A stretch of DNA of 9,698 nt, taken from assembly GCA_009840695.1 (NCBI GenBank), contig VXNG01000225.1:1-9698 (forward strand), read 5' to 3'. How positions within the stretch are numbered: position 1 is the stretch's first letter; every line of letters begins with the position of its first letter. The translations under genes and the position numbers were made by a program. Origin of the DNA: Acidimicrobiaceae bacterium. GTDB taxonomy: Bacteria > Actinomycetota > Acidimicrobiia > Acidimicrobiales > Aldehydirespiratoraceae. A model generated the notes under the pieces. The model ran no database searches. It saw nothing but the letters and a program-made list of their open reading frames with translations, and was not told the origin of the DNA. Of the stretch, positions 6,446-9,698 are shown piece by piece.

Positions 6446-7356
6446 GAGCCGTCCCCGGATCCGGCCAGCGCCACGAGGGCCCGGCGAACCTCGGCGAGGG
6501 TGGCGCCCCAGGGCACCATGGCGGTGTCGCCCCGACGCTCCAGACCCTCCTCCAGCAGGCAGCAGCGGCTCAGAACCAGGGCCGAGCCGTCGCTCTCCCC
6601 GCCGTCGGCGTCGATGAGGCGGCGCGGGCACCAGTCGATGGTCCGGACCGGGTCGGCGCCGTAGAACCAGCGGTGGATCTGCCGGGAGCGCTCGCAGCCG
6701 AGCAGGGTCGATCCAGCGGAACTCGGACGCTCGTCGAGGTGCGAAACCTCTACGCCCTCGATCTCCACGCCGCCGCCCCGGCACGGGACGACCAGCCCCT
6801 CGGGCACTGGCTCCGTCACGAGGGCGCGGCTGTCGAGTATGCGCTCGGTCACTGCGATGGGAGGCAGATCCTCGGCCGTGTCCAAGACCCGGGCCACCTG
6901 GTCGGCCAGCTTCGACGGCTCGGGCGGCACGACGTCCACCACGGTGATCCGGATCGGATCGGCGTTGAGGAGGAAGCTGACGTGGCGGTACCGGCCCTCC
7001 ACCACAATGCAGCGCCGGTCCGGGCGGCGGAGCGCAACCCGGGCCAGGTGGGAGGCGATTCCAAGGTCGGCGCCGTCGTCCCGCACGTAGGCGCAATCCT
7101 CGGCGGAGGCCAGCACCCGGGCCGCCAGCGCCGGCGAGAAGAGTTCGTCGCTGCCGTCGCGGGCCAGCTCCACCAGCGCACAGCGGTCGGGTTCGCCGTC
7201 GAGGCGGGCCACCACGAACCTGGTCCTGCAGTACGCCTCCCGTCCTGTGAACCGGGCCACGAGATCGTCCGGCGACAGGCTCGGGACCGCGGCCACGGAC
7301 ACCTGCCGGTACCGCGACGGCATGATGTTGGGTGAGGCGGGGTCTAGGTCGAACAT
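6430..7356 (-). CDS. Conserved-looking protein of unknown function, Cys-containing, within the ComA/lyase operon
   Basis: I do not recognise this 308-residue protein by function. It has no signal peptide or membrane span, so it is probably cytosolic. Nine cysteines are present, including those in VVEGRYRH's preceding RRC, DWCPRR and RCCLLEEG near the C-terminus. Other motif-like stretches are LDTAEDLPPIAVTERI, VVDVVPPEPSKLADQV, RWFYGADPVRTIDW and AMVPWGATLAEVRRAL. It overlaps the ComA-like gene by 13 nt and the lyase by 16 nt, so all three should be co-translated and act together. The start is ATG 7356; an in-frame ATG at 7323 would give 297 residues and begin just before RYRQVSVAAVPSL. Neither start has a clear SD, fitting coupling to upstream translation. 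In-frame sequence upstream of 7356 is antisense or shadow of ComA and is excluded. Confidence 0.85.
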   Translation of the reverse strand: MFDLDPASPNIMPSRYRQVSVAAVPSLSPDDLVARFTGREAYCRTRFVVARLDGEPDRCALVELARDGSDELFSPALAARVLASAEDCAYVRDDGADLGIASHLARVALRRPDRRCIVVEGRYRHVSFLLNADPIRITVVDVVPPEPSKLADQVARVLDTAEDLPPIAVTERILDSRALVTEPVPEGLVVPCRGGGVEIEGVEVSHLDERPSSAGSTLLGCERSRQIHRWFYGADPVRTIDWCPRRLIDADGGESDGSALVLSRCCLLEEGLERRGDTAMVPWGATLAEVRRALVALAGSGDGSWTLI

Positions 7357-8132
7357 GCGGCAGCAAGGCGGGTTCGGAGAGTGTCGGATCGCAGCCCGCG
7401 CCGGAGGGCCTCCACTGCGAGTAGCTCGTCGCGCGAGATGTTCGCCAGGTTGACGTTCGACCCCAAGTGATTCACGAGCCAAGCCTGCTGTTCCCGCCGG
7501 GGTGCCTCGTACACCACCGGGACCTCGGGTCCGGCGGCCTCGAGGGCGTCCACGAGATCGGCCCTCACCAGCCCGTCGGCGGTGTAGAGCCCCACGGTCC
7601 CGCTCTCCCGGCCCTCGGCCACCAGCCAGCACGCCCCGCTGTCTATGTCGCGCCGGGCCTCGGTAAGCCACCGGTCCGGGCGGGCCGGCTCGCCCGGATC
7701 CTTGCCCCCCACCTCAGCGAATACCTCGAAGCCGTGGTGGCGAGCCCTAGCAATCAGATCGAGCTTGGAGGCAGCTGGCAGGTCGGTGGCCCCGCGGGAC
7801 ACTTCCACGCAGTCGAAACCGAGTTCCCGGGCCCAACTGAAGAACTCCTCCGCACGCCCCTGCCACCAAGCCGCCTCTAGAAGCGTCCCGCCCGGGCAGG
7901 CCTTGACCCCGTGCGACTGGAGCAGCTCGATCTTCGACGCGACGTCGCGGTCGAGATAGGCGGTACCGAAACCGAACTTCCAGACATCCACGAATGCACC
8001 GTGGGCCCGCAGCCGCTCATCGATGCCTGCGGTCGGGGTGCCGGTGTCAATTACGTGGGTGATGCCGCTGCGGCGCGGCTTGATCGTCCGGGCAGCCGTC
8101 TCGAGGAACCGGGGAGGCTCAGAGATGGGCAT
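7344..8132 (-). CDS. comA: Phosphosulfolactate synthase (ComA family)
   Basis: ComA-family enzymes add sulfite to phosphoenolpyruvate to form (R)-2-phospho-3-sulfolactate, the first step of coenzyme M synthesis in many methanogens and in Xanthobacter (XcbB1). The 262 residues fit the family, a TIM-barrel. Signature stretches are VWKFGFGTA (50-58), CPGGTLLEAA (79-88), GFDCVEVSRG (105-114), FAEVGGKDP (138-146), VAEGRESGT (171-179), VYEAPRREQQ (207-216), GSNVNLANI (224-232) and RRGLRSDT (244-251). Compared with the Methanocaldococcus enzyme as I remember it, the DKG near the start is DTG (29-31) and EISDG is EVSRG. The start is ATG 8132 with AGGAG 9 nt upstream. Bacterial homologues also include Bacillus YitD, so product identity rests on the neighbouring lyases rather than on this gene alone. 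Confidence 0.95.
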   Translation of the reverse strand: MPISEPPRFLETAARTIKPRRSGITHVIDTGTPTAGIDERLRAHGAFVDVWKFGFGTAYLDRDVASKIELLQSHGVKACPGGTLLEAAWWQGRAEEFFSWARELGFDCVEVSRGATDLPAASKLDLIARARHHGFEVFAEVGGKDPGEPARPDRWLTEARRDIDSGACWLVAEGRESGTVGLYTADGLVRADLVDALEAAGPEVPVVYEAPRREQQAWLVNHLGSNVNLANISRDELLAVEALRRGLRSDTLRTRLAAACST

Positions 8133-8141
8133 CCAGGTGAT

Positions 8142-8146
8142 CTCCT
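8142..8146 (-). promoter_or_regulatory. Ribosome binding site of the ComA-like gene
   Basis: Minus-strand AGGAG lies 9 nt upstream of the ATG at 8132. It is the only clear signal in the 50-nt gap (8133-8182) after the DUF2877 gene and supports the chosen start. No terminator is visible in that gap. Confidence 0.7.
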
Positions 8147-8182
8147 GACCGGCGTCACACGTCAGTGGGCCGCGGCGCCATT

Positions 8183-8989
8183 CTATGAGAGTCGGTATGG
8201 GGCGAGTTCTGTGGCGGCCAGAGCGAGGCCGGCCACGAGCGCCCGGCCTGACGTGGCGCCCACCCCGGCCAGTGACGCCGCAGCCCGACGCATCCCGGCC
8301 TGATCACCCGATCCCGCCGCGTCCAGTAAGGCGTGCGCGGGCTGGATGCTCTGACCAGCGGCTGCCCACCGGAGGAAGGCTCGGCTCAATCGTGTGGTTC
8401 GCGCCGTGAGGGCCAGGTCGGCAAGGGCGTCCCTCCGGCGCCGGTCGATGGCCGCCACCAGCAGGATCCCGGCGAGCACATCGTCGCCGCTCGGAGTCAA
8501 GCCGTCGCCGCGACCCTGAAGCCGATCGAACACCGGGGCGAGATCGCCGCGGCGAACGTCGCCGATGACGGTCTCCCACACACTGGCGATACCGGCGTCC
8601 ACACCCGGAGCGATGCCGTGCCAGACCGCCGGGCCGGCATCGAGATTCTCGGGCAGGCGCGGCACCCAGTGGCGGGATCCCGCGAGGCGGACACGAAGCG
8701 GCCCTGCTGCCAACTCGCTGCCCGAGACCGTGACCCGGTCGTGCACGGCCGGCAGTGCCGGCATTGTGCCGGTCACCAGGTGCAGGGGACCGGGCCAGCA
8801 CCCCGGTCCCAGGACTGCGAATACCGTCCCGGAGGGTCCCGAGACGTAGAACCCGCCACCGAAGACGCCCTCCACCCGGCCGATGAAGTCCCGTGATGTC
8901 GCCTCCAGCACGGCTTGGCCGACCGAGATCGCGGAGACCCGACCCGCCGCTGCTATACCGTGCGGCCGTGCCCTCGCCGGAGACGTCAT
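8183..8989 (-). CDS. DUF2877 (AllH-like) domain protein
   Basis: The DUF2877 hallmark GRGDGLTPSGDDVLAG (159-174) is present, followed by TARTTRLSRAFL (196-207) and a second Gly-rich element GVGATSGRALVAGL (242-255). The family includes AllH/YlbF, a component of the oxamate carbamoyltransferase system of E. coli, but most members are uncharacterised and no AllF or AllG partners are in the window. The start is uncertain. ATG 8989 gives 268 residues but overlaps the divergent PurM-like gene by 22 nt and has no SD. An in-frame GTG at 8911 gives about 242 residues, removes the overlap and still precedes the conserved GRVEGVFGGGFYV. The ComA-like gene follows 50 nt after the stop, so co-transcription is possible. 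A link to the sulfonate pathway is unproven. Confidence 0.85.
   Translation of the reverse strand: MTSPARARPHGIAAAGRVSAISVGQAVLEATSRDFIGRVEGVFGGGFYVSGPSGTVFAVLGPGCWPGPLHLVTGTMPALPAVHDRVTVSGSELAAGPLRVRLAGSRHWVPRLPENLDAGPAVWHGIAPGVDAGIASVWETVIGDVRRGDLAPVFDRLQGRGDGLTPSGDDVLAGILLVAAIDRRRRDALADLALTARTTRLSRAFLRWAAAGQSIQPAHALLDAAGSGDQAGMRRAAASLAGVGATSGRALVAGLALAATELAPYRLS
8951..8959 (+). promoter_or_regulatory. Extended -10 promoter for a probably leaderless PurM-like transcript
   Basis: TGC followed by TATACC is an extended -10 element, an AT-rich patch in very GC-rich DNA. The GTG start of the PurM-like gene begins 9 nt after the hexamer, where transcription should start, and no SD precedes it. 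This fits a leaderless mRNA, common in Actinobacteria. No convincing -35 box is seen. Confidence 0.4.
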
Positions 8990-9698
8990 CGCTGGACCGG
9001 CTGGTCGCCGCGGTGCGGGACCATGACGGCTTGCGGGCCAAGCAAGCCATCGGGGCCGTGCGCCGGGTCATCGAGGCCTCCGATCCGGCGACCGGGCCTG
9101 GCGACGATGGCGCCGTGGTGGAGGTGCCCGCCGGAGGCTCGGTCATCGTTTGCGGCGAGGCAATGCATCCCGCGTTCGTGGCCTCCGATCCGCGGGCTGC
9201 AGGCATGGCGGCCGTGCTCGCCAACGTCAACGACCTGGCCGCCATGGGGGCAGTCCCCAGAGGCATCGTGAACACGGTGGTGGCTCCGGCCGAGGTGGCG
9301 GCCGAGGCGCTGGGCGGCATGGCCGAAGCGGCCAGTCTCTACGACGTGCCGGTCGTGGGCGGGCACATCACCGAGCACGAGGGCGAACCGGCGCTGTCGG
9401 CCTTCGCCGTGGGGTATGCCGACCGTGTCCTGTCGGCGAGCCGGGCCAGTCCGGGCCAGCACCTCGTCTTCGCCGGCTGCCTCGACGGCCGCATGCGCGC
9501 CGACTTCCCCTTCTTCACCACCATCGGCTCCCGGGGATCGCGCATGGCCACCGACGTGCGCCTGCTGGCTCACGCGGCCCGAGAGGAACTCGCGTCGGCG
9601 GCCAAGGACGTCAGCATGGCCGGCTCGATCGGCTCGCTGGCCATGCTTCTCGAGCCCGAACAGCTCGGGGCTGAGATCGACCTGGACAAGCTGCCGGT
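8968..9698 (+). CDS. AIR synthase-related (PurM-like) protein, partial at right edge
   Basis: The frame stays open for 243 codons from GTG 8968 to the window end, so the 3' end is missing. PurM/SelD/ThiL-superfamily features are GPGDDGAVV (43-51, the Asp pair used for metal-ATP), ANVNDLAAMGAVP (86-98), VGGHIT (130-135) and KDVSMAGSIGSLAMLLE (213-229). True PurM in purine synthesis normally has a different N-terminus. The form with an N-terminal helix (SLDRLVAAVRDHDGLRAKQAIG) before the GDD loop resembles AIR-synthase-related families such as sll0787-like proteins and methanogenesis marker 2, though I cannot separate these by eye. The protein probably makes or uses a phosphorylated intermediate with ATP. 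It is transcribed away from the minus-strand cluster, so involvement in the same pathway is only suggested by proximity. Confidence 0.88.
   Translation, partial: MPSPETSSLDRLVAAVRDHDGLRAKQAIGAVRRVIEASDPATGPGDDGAVVEVPAGGSVIVCGEAMHPAFVASDPRAAGMAAVLANVNDLAAMGAVPRGIVNTVVAPAEVAAEALGGMAEAASLYDVPVVGGHITEHEGEPALSAFAVGYADRVLSASRASPGQHLVFAGCLDGRMRADFPFFTTIGSRGSRMATDVRLLAHAAREELASAAKDVSMAGSIGSLAMLLEPEQLGAEIDLDKLP

Noticed and set aside
6446..7366. Frame open far upstream of the PurB/PcaB-like lyase, giving a 756-residue fusion
   Set aside because: The extra N-terminal part is Arg/Gly/Pro-rich shadow sequence in another frame of the unknown gene at 6430-7356; family homology begins at the ATG at 6445.
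7357..7671. N-terminal extension of the unknown protein to 413 residues
   Set aside because: The extension runs through the well-supported ComA coding region in another frame and is Arg/Gly-rich low-complexity shadow sequence.
8304..9320. 338-residue minus-strand reading frame
   Set aside because: It spans two real genes in other frames (DUF2877 and the PurM-like gene) and shows only compositional bias.
8986..9573. 195-residue minus-strand reading frame
   Set aside because: It is antisense to the PurM-like gene, whose conserved motifs support the plus strand.

Overview
This GC-rich window (by eye about two thirds G+C) reads as a bacterial chromosome fragment. It is probably actinobacterial, possibly Acidimicrobiia-like. 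That placement is inference from base composition, GTG starts, overlapping genes and a lipoprotein with a Glu/Pro-rich linker. Ten protein genes fill almost the whole window. Nine lie on the minus strand, and the tenth runs rightward off the right edge. No RNA genes, insertion sequences or CRISPR arrays were seen, and no stretch over 300 bases lacks a gene.

In transcription order, right to left on the minus strand, the layout is as follows. First come a DUF2877 (AllH-like) protein, a phosphosulfolactate synthase (ComA family), an unrecognised Cys-containing protein, and an adenylosuccinate-lyase/PcaB-like member of the aspartase/fumarase superfamily. After a 130-nt leader come a Glu/Pro-linker lipoprotein of the NMT1/THI5 binding-protein family, an E. 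coli-type riboflavin synthase, a short-chain dehydrogenase, an ABC ATPase and an ABC permease. Last is a second aspartase/fumarase-superfamily member, an argininosuccinate-lyase-like protein cut off by the left end. Junctions are tight: overlaps of 16, 13, 4 and 1 nt and gaps of 6 to 57 nt, apart from the 130-nt leader. The genes could form one or two operons. A PurM-like (AIR-synthase-related) gene diverges at the right edge.

The main result is the combination of a ComA homologue with two aspartase/fumarase lyases. This resembles the bacterial coenzyme M biosynthesis pathway of Xanthobacter autotrophicus Py2, in which XcbB1 adds sulfite to phosphoenolpyruvate and XcbC1, an aspartase/fumarase member, eliminates phosphate to give sulfoacrylate. 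This window would be a variant cluster that also carries a tauABC/ssuABC/ribXY-type transporter, riboflavin synthase, an SDR and an undescribed protein. Coenzyme M itself is not proven as the product; another sulfonate is possible.

A technical point matters for the left edge. Bases 28-61 are a degraded copy of the Nextera read-2 transposase adapter (29 of 34 positions match), so bases 1-61 are not genomic. The apparent stop codon of the argininosuccinate-lyase-like gene comes from the adapter. The real gene, and any remaining pathway genes, continue beyond the contig.
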